From the NCBI RefSeq assembly GCF_042679305.1, contig NZ_JBHTMP010000001.1, forward strand, positions 1 through 64,000: a stretch of 64,000 nt of DNA. The letters run 5' to 3'. The DNA comes from Micromonospora_H sonneratiae. Its GTDB lineage: Bacteria; Actinomycetota; Actinomycetes; Mycobacteriales; Micromonosporaceae. Position numbers and translations under genes: made by a program. Shown in pieces: positions 1-8,856 of this stretch. The notes under the pieces are model-generated. The model worked only from the letters and a program-made list of their open reading frames with translations, did not search any database and was not told the origin of the DNA. Position 1 is the stretch's first letter. Each line of letters opens with the position of its first letter.

Positions 1-31
1 CGGCACCGTCGCCCGCCCGACGGGGCCGACG

Positions 32-433
32 GTGAGGCGGGGCGGCTGGGCCCGGTTCGCGACCGGCTGCGTGGCGCTGGCCGCCGTCGGGCTCTTCGTC
101 GCGGCCACCCTCAACGACACCCTCAGCTACTACCGCACCCCCGACGAGGTCCTCACCGAACCCGGCAGCCCGGGCGACCGGATCCGGCTCGGCGGCGAGG
201 TGGTACCGGGATCGGTCCGACACGACGGCACGCACACCGTCTTCCGGCTGGCCGAGGGCGGTCGCGAACTGACCGTCACACAACGTGGTATGCCCCCGGA
301 GACCTTCCGGGAAGGTGAGGGCGCGGTCGTCGAGGGTGTGCTGGGCACCGACGGCACCTTCCACGCCGATCAGGTGATCGTCCGGCACGGCAACGAGTAC
401 CGGGCATCGCCCTCGCCGGGGACAGCCGGATGA
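32..433 (+). CDS. ccmE: Cytochrome c maturation protein CcmE (heme chaperone)
   Basis: Periplasmic-face heme chaperone of cytochrome c maturation System I: it takes heme covalently from CcmC and hands it to CcmF. The 133-aa protein has an N-terminal membrane anchor (about residues 8-26), then an OB-fold-like beta region. It ends with the heme-attachment motif HGNEY (His119 to Tyr123), matching the family HxxxY signature rather than the CxxxY variant. The stop overlaps the ccmF start by 4 bases (ATGA), so the two are translationally coupled. The GTG start lies only 31 bases from the window edge, so a start further upstream cannot be excluded. ccmA-D would be expected just outside the window. 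Confidence 0.88.
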   Translation: MRRGGWARFATGCVALAAVGLFVAATLNDTLSYYRTPDEVLTEPGSPGDRIRLGGEVVPGSVRHDGTHTVFRLAEGGRELTVTQRGMPPETFREGEGAVVEGVLGTDGTFHADQVIVRHGNEYRASPSPGTAG

Positions 434-2571
434 CCGGAACCCTCGGCAGTTCGGCGCTGGCGGCCGGACTGATCACCGCGACCGGCGCGGCCCTGCTCTG
501 GCTACGCGTCGCGCTGACCGGCCCGGCCACCCGACGGCCGGCCCGGCTCCTGACCGGCGGCATGCTGCTGTCCGCCGTGGTCGCCTGCGCGATGCTGGAA
601 TGGGCCCTGCTCCGGCACGACTTCACCGTACGGTTCGTGGCTGAGAACGGCGGTCGCCACGTACCCGTCTACTACACGGTCACCAGCCTGTGGTCGGCCC
701 TGGACGGATCACTACTGCTCTGGTTACTGATCCTCGGCGGCTACGCTACGCTGCTGTCCCGACCCGCGCCCCGCCGCAACGCGTACCTGCAACCCTGGGC
801 GATGACCGTGGTCAGCGTGGTCACCGTGTTCTTCTTCGCGCTGACCTACTTCGCCGCAAACCCGTTCCAACCCGTGGCCGCACCACCCGGCACGGGCCCC
901 GGCCCGAACCCGCTGCTGCAACAGCATCCGGCGATGGGACTGCACCCGCCCCTGCTGTACGCCGGTTACATCGGCCTGGTGATCCCGTTCGCCTACGCGG
1001 TCGCGGCCCTGCTGACCGGCCGTTCCGGCACCGACTGGCTACGGGCGGCCCGCAACTGGACCCTGCTGGTGTGGGCCCTGCTGACCGCCGGCATCACCCT
1101 CGGCGCATGGTGGTCGTACGCGGTGCTGGGCTGGGGCGGCTACTGGGCCTGGGATCCGGTGGAGAACGCCTCGCTGCTGCCCTGGCTGACCGCCACCGCC
1201 TTCCTGCACTCGGGGCTGCTTCCGGGTCGGCGGACGAGGGCGGCAGGTTGGCCCGTCAGCCTCGCCTGCGCCAGTTTCCTCCTGGTCCTGGTGGGCACCT
1301 TCCTGACCAGGTCCGGATCGGTGGCCAGCGTGCACGCCTTCACCGAGTCGGCACTCGGACCGATGCTGCTCGGCTTCGTGCTGCTGACGGCTGCCACCGT
1401 CATCGGACTGATCGGCTGGCGCGCCCATCTGCTCGGCAACGGTGTGGAAGCCAACCTGCCGGGGAGCACCGACGACAGCATCGGCAGACCGCTGCTGACC
1501 CGGCGAACCGCCCTGCGGGGCAACACGGTCCTGCTGACCACCCTCACCGCCGTCGTACTGATCGGCACCGTCTTCCCACTCGTCGCGCAGGCCCTGACGG
1601 GAACCCGCACGGCCGTCGGCCCGCCGTACTTCAACCGGACCGCCGTCCCGTTGATGATCACGCTGCTCGTCCTGATGGGCGTCGCTCCCCTACTGGGCCG
1701 GGAGACCCGCCCGGTGTCGGAAACGCTGCGTCGACTGGCCCTGCCCACCTGCGCCGCCCTGGCCGTGGTCACCGCCGTCGGGCTGGTCAGCCGTCCCGGA
1801 CCGGCTGCGCTGGCCGCGTTCGGCGGTGCGGCCTTCGTCGTCACCGGTGCCGCCCGACTACTGGTCCAACGGCTACGGGTCGAGCGGCAGGCCGGCACAG
1901 CGGACCATGGGCGACCAGCGGCCCCCGGCCGCCCGGGTACCGCAGCCGCCGCCCGACCGGGTCGGGGCGTGGCGCTCCGCCGCCGGGCCGTTGACGGCCT
2001 GTTGGCACACGCCGGGATCGCCCTCGTCGCGGTCGGCGTGGCCGGCTCATCCGCGTACACCACCGCGACCGAGGCGGAAGTCACCGTCGGTCAGACGATC
2101 ACCGTCGGTGGGACGTCGGCCCGGTTGGTGGCCGTCGACCGGCGCGGCGGCGAGGCGGACATGGTGGTGAGCGCCCGGCTCGCGCTCGACTCGGGCAGTG
2201 GCGGCAGTCGGACGGTCGCGGCGCAGTTACGGCACTATCCGGCCCGGGACATGACGATCGGCATCCCCGGCATCCGGGCGGGGCTGCTCCGCGACAGCTA
2301 CGCCACACTGATCGCGGTCTCCCCCGATGGCCACAGCGCCACCGTACGGCTGGCCGTCAGTCCACTCGTCGGGCTGCTCTGGGCCGGTGGTGCGCTGACC
2401 GTGCTCGGTGGCCTTCTGGCGATCGGGCGTCGACCACGCCAGCTCACCGATCGGGGCTCGACCGGCCCCGGGTCGGCCAACTCCGGGGACAGCGCCAAGG
2501 CCAGCCCCGGAGGCGGCGCCACAGCCATGACGACAGCGTCGGCCGCCGTCCCGCGGGGCGCACCACGATGA
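430..2571 (+). CDS. ccmF: Heme lyase CcmF
   Basis: Large integral membrane subunit of the heme lyase that attaches heme to apocytochrome c. At 713 aa with many hydrophobic segments it is slightly longer than the usual ~650 aa. Seen directly: the tryptophan-rich heme-handling WWD-type motif (YWAWDPVENASLLPWL, about residues 237-252) and the LHPPLLYAGYIGL segment typical of CcmF/NrfE. It overlaps ccmE and ccmG by 4 bases each. Two rare TTA leucine codons lie in frame at 724-726 and 2227-2229, which in actinomycetes can make translation depend on the bldA tRNA. The C-terminal ~60 residues are low-complexity and probably not conserved. Confidence 0.92.
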   Translation: MTGTLGSSALAAGLITATGAALLWLRVALTGPATRRPARLLTGGMLLSAVVACAMLEWALLRHDFTVRFVAENGGRHVPVYYTVTSLWSALDGSLLLWLLILGGYATLLSRPAPRRNAYLQPWAMTVVSVVTVFFFALTYFAANPFQPVAAPPGTGPGPNPLLQQHPAMGLHPPLLYAGYIGLVIPFAYAVAALLTGRSGTDWLRAARNWTLLVWALLTAGITLGAWWSYAVLGWGGYWAWDPVENASLLPWLTATAFLHSGLLPGRRTRAAGWPVSLACASFLLVLVGTFLTRSGSVASVHAFTESALGPMLLGFVLLTAATVIGLIGWRAHLLGNGVEANLPGSTDDSIGRPLLTRRTALRGNTVLLTTLTAVVLIGTVFPLVAQALTGTRTAVGPPYFNRTAVPLMITLLVLMGVAPLLGRETRPVSETLRRLALPTCAALAVVTAVGLVSRPGPAALAAFGGAAFVVTGAARLLVQRLRVERQAGTADHGRPAAPGRPGTAAAARPGRGVALRRRAVDGLLAHAGIALVAVGVAGSSAYTTATEAEVTVGQTITVGGTSARLVAVDRRGGEADMVVSARLALDSGSGGSRTVAAQLRHYPARDMTIGIPGIRAGLLRDSYATLIAVSPDGHSATVRLAVSPLVGLLWAGGALTVLGGLLAIGRRPRQLTDRGSTGPGSANSGDSAKASPGGGATAMTTASAAVPRGAPR

Positions 2572-3149
2572 TGACGGCACCGGCCCGGACACCCTCGACG
2601 CGTCGACGACGGTATCTGCCGTTGATCGCCCTGATCAGCGTCACCATTGCCGGCCTCACCCTGGCGGTCGGGCTGCACCGGGCGCCGGCGGACCCGACCG
2701 GCGCCGACAGCGGACCGGTCACACGTACCCCCGGCACCGTCGCCGCACCACTGTCCGGCCAGACGCTCGACGGTGGCCACTTCGACCTCAGCCGGCTGCG
2801 TGGCCAGGTGGTGCTCGTGAACGTCTTCGCCTCCTGGTGCGGTCCGTGCCGGACCGAGCTTCCCCTGCTGGCCGAGGCCCACCGGCGCTGGTCGGAGCGG
2901 GGACTCCGACTGGTCGGGCTGGCGGTACGGGACGACGACGACTCCGCGCGGAGGATGTTGCGGGAAGCGGGTGTGGAAACGCTGCCCGTACTGGTCGACC
3001 GGAGTGGAACCGTGGCGGTCGACTGGGGAGCCGTCGGCGTTCCGGAGACCTTCGTCGTCGACCGGGACGGCCGGGTGGCCCACTGGGCGCGGGGCCCGAT
3101 CACCCAACCGTGGTTGGACCAGCGGGTAGCGCCGCTGCTGAACCCATGA
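2568..3149 (+). CDS. ccmG: Thiol:disulfide interchange protein CcmG/DsbE (TlpA-like)
   Basis: Membrane-anchored thioredoxin-like protein that keeps the CxxCH cysteines of apocytochrome c reduced before heme ligation. 193 aa: a basic N-terminus, one transmembrane segment (about residues 15-38), then a TlpA-type thioredoxin fold. The redox motif WCGPC lies near residues 90-94, within the context VNVFASWCGPCRTELP; a VPETFVVD cis-proline segment follows. The start is ATGATG overlapping the ccmF stop; the ATG at 2568 gives a 4-base overlap and is preferred. The stop in turn overlaps the next gene, so the operon is fully coupled. Confidence 0.9.
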   Translation: MMTAPARTPSTRRRRYLPLIALISVTIAGLTLAVGLHRAPADPTGADSGPVTRTPGTVAAPLSGQTLDGGHFDLSRLRGQVVLVNVFASWCGPCRTELPLLAEAHRRWSERGLRLVGLAVRDDDDSARRMLREAGVETLPVLVDRSGTVAVDWGAVGVPETFVVDRDGRVAHWARGPITQPWLDQRVAPLLNP

Positions 3150-4120
3150 CCGTACGACGACTGGGCACCGTTGCCGTCCTGGTCCTGCTCCTCGTCGGTG
3201 CCGCCGTCGCGACCTGGCGGTCGACGAGCCGATCACCCACAGCGGATCCGGTGTCCGCACTGGCCGCCGACCTGCGGTGCCCCGCCTGCCAGGGCGAATC
3301 CGTCGCCGACTCCCGGTCGCCGATCGCCGCTTCGATGCGCGAGGCGATAGCGGCGCAACACGCCGCCGGGCGAAGCCCGGACGAGATCCGTGCCTATTTC
3401 GTCGAGCGGTACGGCCCCGAGGTGCTGGCCGTACCGCCGGCCCGGGGGCTCGGACTGCTGCTGTGGGTGGTACCTGCGCTGGCCCTGCTGCTCGGTCTGG
3501 CGGCGATGACGCGACGGCTCCACCGAGTCGTAATCGTGACCAGGTTGTCCCGGTGGGCGCGACACCGGTCGGCCGTCCCGCCAAACCGTTCGAGCAGCCC
3601 ACGACACCAGTCCCGCCCGACTGTCACCGGGGCCGGTCGGATCCGGCGTACGGACGCGGTGCGGCTGAACCGTCGGATCTGGACCGTCGGCACCCTGGGT
3701 CTGCTCGGGCTGATCGCCACGATCGCCGTGACCGCGCCTTCGCCCGCCCCTCGACCGGTGGACCCGGTCGTCGACGCGGTCACCTCCCAGCTTGCCCTGG
3801 CCCGCTCCTTCGAACAGCAGGGCCGGTACGGCGAGGCCGTCGAGGTCTACCAGGCCATGTTGAGCCAACGGCCCGACGACGTCGTCCGGCTCAGGATGGC
3901 GTTCGCGCTGCTCCGCTCGGGGCGCTCCGCCGACGCCGAGGAACTGGCCGGGCAGGTGCTGGCCGCGCATCCGGACGCCCCGGAGGCGGTGCTGATGTTG
4001 GGGCTCGCGCAACGGGAGAGTGGTTCGCCGTCGGCCGCTTCGACCCTGCGTCGGTTCCTGGCTCTCGCACCGGAGCATCCGGCCACCTCGGAGGTGCGAC
4101 GCCTGCTCGGTGGGGGATGA
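3146..4120 (+). CDS. ccmH: CcmH-CcmI fusion-like cytochrome c maturation protein
   Basis: 324-aa membrane protein combining two System I functions. The N-terminal part has a signal anchor and the CcmH/CycL redox motif LRCPACQ, near residues 44-50, used to reduce apocytochrome c thiols. It ends in a second transmembrane helix (LLLWVVPALALLLGLAAM). A linker and a third helix follow, then a C-terminal TPR region (SFEQQGRYGEAVEVYQAML and following units) resembling the apocytochrome-binding part of CcmI/CycH. The ATG at 3146 overlaps the ccmG stop by 4 bases; the open frame runs further upstream but only inside ccmG. Fusions of this type are known in the family. It is the last gene of the operon. 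Confidence 0.85.
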   Translation: MTVRRLGTVAVLVLLLVGAAVATWRSTSRSPTADPVSALAADLRCPACQGESVADSRSPIAASMREAIAAQHAAGRSPDEIRAYFVERYGPEVLAVPPARGLGLLLWVVPALALLLGLAAMTRRLHRVVIVTRLSRWARHRSAVPPNRSSSPRHQSRPTVTGAGRIRRTDAVRLNRRIWTVGTLGLLGLIATIAVTAPSPAPRPVDPVVDAVTSQLALARSFEQQGRYGEAVEVYQAMLSQRPDDVVRLRMAFALLRSGRSADAEELAGQVLAAHPDAPEAVLMLGLAQRESGSPSAASTLRRFLALAPEHPATSEVRRLLGGG

Positions 4121-4176
4121 CCGCTCTTCCGGATCGATCACGGGAGCGTTGACGAGTCCGTCGGAGCAGGGTCCCG

Positions 4177-4620
4177 TCAGTCCGCGCTGCCGGGGTCCAG
4201 CAGGGCGAGCCCGATGTCCGCGTCGAACCGTCTGGCCAACGCCGGAACGACCTCGGTCACAATGATCTCCAGGGTGGGAAAGACCTCCCCGCGCAGCAGG
4301 TGGCCGCCGACTGTCGAGCCGTCCCTGCGGCCACAGACGACGTGCGCATGCAGTTCCGGCGTGCCGTCCCGCTGCGCCACGTCACCGACCAACGACAGCA
4401 CCTCGACCTGCTCGTCGACCGGGATCGGCAGGTAGGTCCGACTGGTCCGGTCGAAGTAGCCGAGTTCGCCGGCCCGGAACCCGCCGACCCCGGTCACCTG
4501 GGCCGCCCCGACCCGATACTGGCGGATCGCCTCGTTCACCGCCCGGACGGCCTCCTCCCCCTGGTCACACACGATCACCAGGACCCGGGACCGCTGGTCA
4601 GTGAGTTCCCGAACGCGCAT
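4177..4620 (-). CDS. PPC domain-containing DNA-binding protein (DUF296)
   Basis: 147-aa single-domain protein of the plants-and-prokaryotes-conserved (PPC/DUF296) family. It shows the characteristic block LHAHVVCGRRDGSTVGGHLL, about residues 90-109, containing the clustered histidines thought to bind metal in bacterial PPC proteins. The GVGGFRAGELGYFD segment before it is also typical. Bacterial members are trimeric and have no firmly assigned role, although plant relatives bind AT-rich DNA. It is convergent with ccmH (57-base gap) and separate from the minus-strand operon upstream (about 135-base gap). Confidence 0.8.
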   Translation of the reverse strand: MRVRELTDQRSRVLVIVCDQGEEAVRAVNEAIRQYRVGAAQVTGVGGFRAGELGYFDRTSRTYLPIPVDEQVEVLSLVGDVAQRDGTPELHAHVVCGRRDGSTVGGHLLRGEVFPTLEIIVTEVVPALARRFDADIGLALLDPGSAD

Positions 4621-4754
4621 CTGCTCGGCTCCCGCCCCGGGGATCTCCCCGGTTGTCGGCTAACTGCCAGGCGGCCGATTCCACCCTCCGGTCGGCGGCC
4701 CGCCCTCCGCATGCGGCTACCCGAACCGGACGCGTTGATTCATCGGGTCCGGCA

Positions 4755-5864
4755 CTAGGCGATGCGAAACCGTCGTACCTCGGCTTCACGGAACTCCAAC
4801 CCGTGCCCGGGCACGGTCAGATCCGGCTCGAGCAGTCCGCCAGAGGGCATCAGCACACCGTCGAAGAACATCGACTCGATGCGTACGTGGTCGTGGAACC
4901 ATTCCAGGTGGCGCAGGTTGGCGGTGGCCGCCGCCACGTCGACGTGCAGGTGGGGCACGCAGTGGCCGGAGACCTCGAGACCGTGGGCGGCGGCGACGGC
5001 AGCGATCCGCTGCCACTCGGTGATCCCACCGCACCGGCTGACGTCGACCTGTAGACAGTCCACCGCGGCAGCCGCGCACATCCGCTGGAAGTAGGGCAGG
5101 TCGTAGCCGTACTCACCGGCGGTCACGTCCGGTTCGACCGCCTCGCGTACCGCCCGCAGTCCGGCGAGGTCGTCGGAGGAGACCGGCTCCTCGAACCAGC
5201 GCACGTCGAGGTCGGCTGCCGCGTCGGCGACCCGGATCGCCTGCTTGGCGGTGTAGCCACCGTTGGCGTCGACGAACAGTTCGGCATCCGCGCCGATGAC
5301 TTCGCGGGCCTGCCGCATCCGGGTCAGGTCCCGCCCGACCGCACTCCCCCACGACTCCCCAATCTTGATCTTCACCCGGGGGATGCGCAGCTCATGGACC
5401 CAGGTGCCCAACTGCGCGCGGAGCTGCGGCTCGTCGTACGTAGTGAACCCGCCGCTGCCGTAGACCGGGACGCGATCCTGCACCACCCCGAGCAGCCGGG
5501 CCAGACGTACCCCCAGCAGACGTGCCTTGAGGTCCCACAGCGCGGTGTCGACCGCGGCGATGGCGGTGGCGACCACCCCCGGCCGTCCGACGTTGCGGGT
5601 CGCCCGGCACATCGCCCGGTACGCAGCCGTGACGTCGAGTGCGCACCGCCCGACGACGGCACCGGCCAGCAGTTCCCCGATCAGCGCGCCGCCGGCTGCC
5701 GCCCCGTACGTCCATCCGGTGCCGACCAACCCACCGCCCTCGACACGGACCAGCACCATGGTGGTCGAGTCCCAGGCGATCGTGCCGTCCGCCTCGGGTT
5801 GATCGGTGGGTACGCGGTAGACCGCCCAGTTCAGACTGGCTATCGGTACGTCACTGCCGGTCAC
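4755..5864 (-). CDS. Enolase-superfamily enzyme (mandelate racemase/muconate lactonizing type)
   Basis: Sugar-acid or related alpha-proton-abstracting enzyme of the enolase superfamily. It has an N-terminal capping domain followed by a TIM barrel. Visible active-site elements are KIKIG (the KxK acid/base lysines), DANGGYT (metal Asp), EEPV (metal Glu), GEYGYD (third metal ligand) and HCVPHLH near the end. The set points to the mandelate racemase subgroup, often acid-sugar dehydratases; the substrate cannot be read from sequence. I chose the GTG at 5864 (369 aa), which overlaps the upstream dehydrogenase by 14 bases; an ATG at 5909 would add 15 residues inside that gene. Last gene of a three-gene catabolic operon. 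Confidence 0.82.
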   Translation of the reverse strand: MTGSDVPIASLNWAVYRVPTDQPEADGTIAWDSTTMVLVRVEGGGLVGTGWTYGAAAGGALIGELLAGAVVGRCALDVTAAYRAMCRATRNVGRPGVVATAIAAVDTALWDLKARLLGVRLARLLGVVQDRVPVYGSGGFTTYDEPQLRAQLGTWVHELRIPRVKIKIGESWGSAVGRDLTRMRQAREVIGADAELFVDANGGYTAKQAIRVADAAADLDVRWFEEPVSSDDLAGLRAVREAVEPDVTAGEYGYDLPYFQRMCAAAAVDCLQVDVSRCGGITEWQRIAAVAAAHGLEVSGHCVPHLHVDVAAATANLRHLEWFHDHVRIESMFFDGVLMPSGGLLEPDLTVPGHGLEFREAEVRRFRIA

Positions 5865-8856
5865 GGGGGCCACCGGGTCGCCGAACGAGGACCTGCTCCG
5901 GGTACGCACCGACCGGCATCCCCCGGATCGCCCCGTTGACGATCTCGGCCAGGTGTACGGGACGACGCCCGGCGCGGGCGTCCTCGATCTGCGTACGACA
6001 GGAGAACCCGTCGGCTATCACGAGCGTCGCCGGGTCGGTGGCCCGTACGGCCGGCAGCAGGACCCGTTCGGCGCAGGCCAGGGAGACCTCGCGGTGTTCG
6101 GAGGTCATGCCGAAGTTGCCGGCCAGTCCACAGCAGCCGGAGTCGAGCACGTCCGCATCCAGCCCGATGCGTTCCATCAGGGTGGTGTCGGCATCGAACC
6201 CGAGGACGGCGTGCTGATGACAGTGGGTCTGCACGATCGCCTTCGGCCGCTGACCGCTGGCCGTCGACAGCCTCGGGGTGAAGTCGGGGGCGCGTTCGAG
6301 GAGCAGTTCGGCGAGGGTCCTGGTCTGTGCCGCCAACCGTTCCCCATCGAGGTCGTGACCGAGCAGGTCGTGCACGTCGGAGCGGAAGACCCCGGTGCAA
6401 CTCGGCTCCAGCCCGACGATCGGCATGCCGGCACGCAGATAGGGGGCGAGCACGTCGAGGGTGCGGCGCAACACCCGGCGGGCGATCCCCAGTTGACCGG
6501 TGGAGATCCAGGTAAGTCCGCAGCAGACCTGTCGACGGGGCATGAGGACCCGGAAGCCGGCCGTTTCCAGCACGCCGACCGCCGCGGCGGCGATCCCCGG
6601 GGACAGATAGGTGGTGAAGGTGTCCGGCCAGAGCAGGACCGGCCCGCGCGTGCCGGTGCCCTGGGGCACGCGCCGCTGGAACCAGCGTTTGAAGCTGGCG
6701 GCGGCGAACGCAGGCATCTCCCGGCGCGGGTCCACCCCGGCCAGGTTCTTGGCCAGGGTGCCGATCCCCGGGGCCCGGACCAGGCTGTTGACCGCGCCCG
6801 GGGCCAACAGGGCCAGCCGGGCCAGGACCGGCAGCCAGCCGAGGCTGTAGTGGTCACGTGGGCGGATCCGACCGGCGTAGTGGTGGGCGAGGAACTCGGC
6901 CTTGTAGGTGGCCATGTCGACGTTGACCGGACAGTCGCGTTTGCAGCCCTTGCAGGCCAGACACAGGTCGAGTGCGTCGGCCACGGCCTGGTCGTGCCAC
7001 CCGCCGGTGACGGTTTCGCCCCGTACCATCTCGAACAGCAGCCGGGCCCGGCCCCGGGTCGAGTGCTGTTCGTCGCCGGTGACCATGTAGCTGGGACACA
7101 TCACACCCCCGCCGTGTCGGCGGCACCGGCCGACGCCGACGCAGCGGTTGGCTGCGCGGGCGAAGCTGTTCTGGTCGGCGGGGTACTGGAAGTAGGTGGA
7201 CGGTTCCGCCGGCGCATAGTCCGGGCCGAGGCGTAGCTGCCCGTCGAGCGGGTTGGCGTGGACGACCTTGCCGGGGTTCATCCGGTTGTCCGGGTCGAAG
7301 ATCGCCTTGAACTCCTCGAACAGACGCACCACGTCGGGGCCGTACATCTTGGTCAGCAGTTCACCCCGGGCCTGTCCGTCGCCGTGCTCGCCGGAGAGCG
7401 ATCCCCCGTTGGCGACACACAGGTCCGCGGCCCGCTCGACGAACGCGCGGAACCGGGCCACCCCGTCGACTGTGATCATGTCGAACGGAATGCTGGTGTG
7501 CAGGCAGCCGTTGCCGAAGTGCCCGTAGAGGCTGGCGTCGCCATAACCGAACTCGTCCAGCAGCGTCACGAAGTCGTGGAGGTAGTCGCCGAGCCGTTCC
7601 GGTGGCACGGCCGAGTCCTCCCACCCGGGCCAGGTGTCGGCCATCTCGGGCACCCGGGCGGTGGCCGCCAACGCCGATTCGCGGACGTGCCAGATCTGCT
7701 GCTCGTGGAGCGGGTCGTCGAAGACCTTCACGGTCGGTGGCCGCTGGCCCCGGCGCAGTTCCCCGACGAGGTCGTCCGCCTTGCGGCGGGCCTCGTCGAG
7801 GGTGGTGCCACCGAACTGGACCAGGAGCCAGGCACCCCCCTCGGGCAGCAGGTGCAGTGCCTCGGGATGCATGTGCTTGCGTGACTCGTAGCTGATGAGC
7901 TTGTCGTCAAGTCCCTCCAGCACGAACGGCTGGTGTGGGATGACCTCCGGTACGGCGTGTGCCGCGGTGACGATGTCCGGATAGCCCAGGAGCACCATCG
8001 CCTTCTCCGACGGTTCGGGCAGCAGCGTCAACTCGGCGCGCAGGATGGTGACGCAGGTCGACTCGCTGCCGACCAGCGCCTGGGCGACGTTGAAGCCGTA
8101 CTCGGGCAGCAACGCGGGCAGGTTGTATCCGGAGATCCGGCGGGGCAGCTCCGGGAAGCCCCGGAGCACCGCGGCGTTACGGTCGCGCAACTCCCGCAAC
8201 CGACGGTGGATCTCGGCCTGTTGGCCGCCGGCAGCCAGGATCCGGTCGTACTCGTCGTCGGAGGTCGGGCCGACCCACATCCGGGTGCCGTCGTAGGTGA
8301 GGATCTCCAACCGCCGGACGTTCGCGGCGGTGGTACCGCTCCACTGCGCGGTCGAGCCACAGGAGTCGTTACCGATCATCCCGCCGATGGTGCAGTGCGA
8401 GTGGGTGGCAGGCTTGGGCCCGAAAATCAGGTTGCCGTGTCGGCTGGTGAACGCGTTGAGGTCGTCCAGGACGATCCCCGGCTGCACGATCACCCTACGG
8501 GCGACGGGGTCGAAGGCTTCGATCTGGTTGACGTACTTCGAAAAGTCGATGATCACGGCGACGTTGCAGCACTCGCCGGCGAGGCTCGTCCCGCCGCCCC
8601 GCGAGAGCACGGGTGCGCCGTGCTGGCGGCAGGCCTCCACGGTCGCGACCACATCGTCCAGGTCACGGGGGACGACGACGCCGATGGGCACCTGTCGGTA
8701 GTTGGATCCGTCGGTGGCGTAGAGCGCCCGACTGCCCCGGTCGAAGCGCACCTCCCCGGCGACCCGTCGGGACAGCGTGGCGGCCAGGGCCGCCGGGTCA
8801 ACAGCCCGCTCCCGGGTCCCCCGTACGGTTGGGGTGGGCAACTCGACCGTCGCCAT
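5851..8856 (-). CDS. FAD-binding / 4Fe-4S oxidoreductase fusion (GlcD-GlpC, D-lactate dehydrogenase-like)
   Basis: 1001-aa fusion flavoprotein that probably oxidises a 2-hydroxy acid and passes electrons to the quinone pool. The N-terminal half is a PCMH-type FAD domain (ATDGSNYRQVPIGVVVPRD and RGGGTSLAGECCN, the FAD pyrophosphate loop) with an FAD-oxidase C domain. A ferredoxin-like region follows, with two cysteine clusters at about residues 568-590 (CVGVGRC...CPSY) and 635-648 (CLACKGCKRDCPV). The C-terminal part has two CCG domains (CCGLTW and SGCCGLAGNFGM), as in GlpC and LutA-type proteins. It starts one base inside the stop of the upstream TPP enzyme, indicating coupling. Related to YdiJ/D-lactate or 2-hydroxyglutarate dehydrogenases; the exact substrate is inferred, not shown. 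Confidence 0.85.
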   Translation of the reverse strand: MATVELPTPTVRGTRERAVDPAALAATLSRRVAGEVRFDRGSRALYATDGSNYRQVPIGVVVPRDLDDVVATVEACRQHGAPVLSRGGGTSLAGECCNVAVIIDFSKYVNQIEAFDPVARRVIVQPGIVLDDLNAFTSRHGNLIFGPKPATHSHCTIGGMIGNDSCGSTAQWSGTTAANVRRLEILTYDGTRMWVGPTSDDEYDRILAAGGQQAEIHRRLRELRDRNAAVLRGFPELPRRISGYNLPALLPEYGFNVAQALVGSESTCVTILRAELTLLPEPSEKAMVLLGYPDIVTAAHAVPEVIPHQPFVLEGLDDKLISYESRKHMHPEALHLLPEGGAWLLVQFGGTTLDEARRKADDLVGELRRGQRPPTVKVFDDPLHEQQIWHVRESALAATARVPEMADTWPGWEDSAVPPERLGDYLHDFVTLLDEFGYGDASLYGHFGNGCLHTSIPFDMITVDGVARFRAFVERAADLCVANGGSLSGEHGDGQARGELLTKMYGPDVVRLFEEFKAIFDPDNRMNPGKVVHANPLDGQLRLGPDYAPAEPSTYFQYPADQNSFARAANRCVGVGRCRRHGGGVMCPSYMVTGDEQHSTRGRARLLFEMVRGETVTGGWHDQAVADALDLCLACKGCKRDCPVNVDMATYKAEFLAHHYAGRIRPRDHYSLGWLPVLARLALLAPGAVNSLVRAPGIGTLAKNLAGVDPRREMPAFAAASFKRWFQRRVPQGTGTRGPVLLWPDTFTTYLSPGIAAAAVGVLETAGFRVLMPRRQVCCGLTWISTGQLGIARRVLRRTLDVLAPYLRAGMPIVGLEPSCTGVFRSDVHDLLGHDLDGERLAAQTRTLAELLLERAPDFTPRLSTASGQRPKAIVQTHCHQHAVLGFDADTTLMERIGLDADVLDSGCCGLAGNFGMTSEHREVSLACAERVLLPAVRATDPATLVIADGFSCRTQIEDARAGRRPVHLAEIVNGAIRGMPVGAYPEQVLVRRPGGPRDRQ

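Noticed and set aside
690..1994. 434-aa plus-strand open frame inside ccmF
   Set aside because: Arg/Pro/Gly-rich shadow of ccmF in another frame; the ccmF motifs are in the 430-2571 frame.
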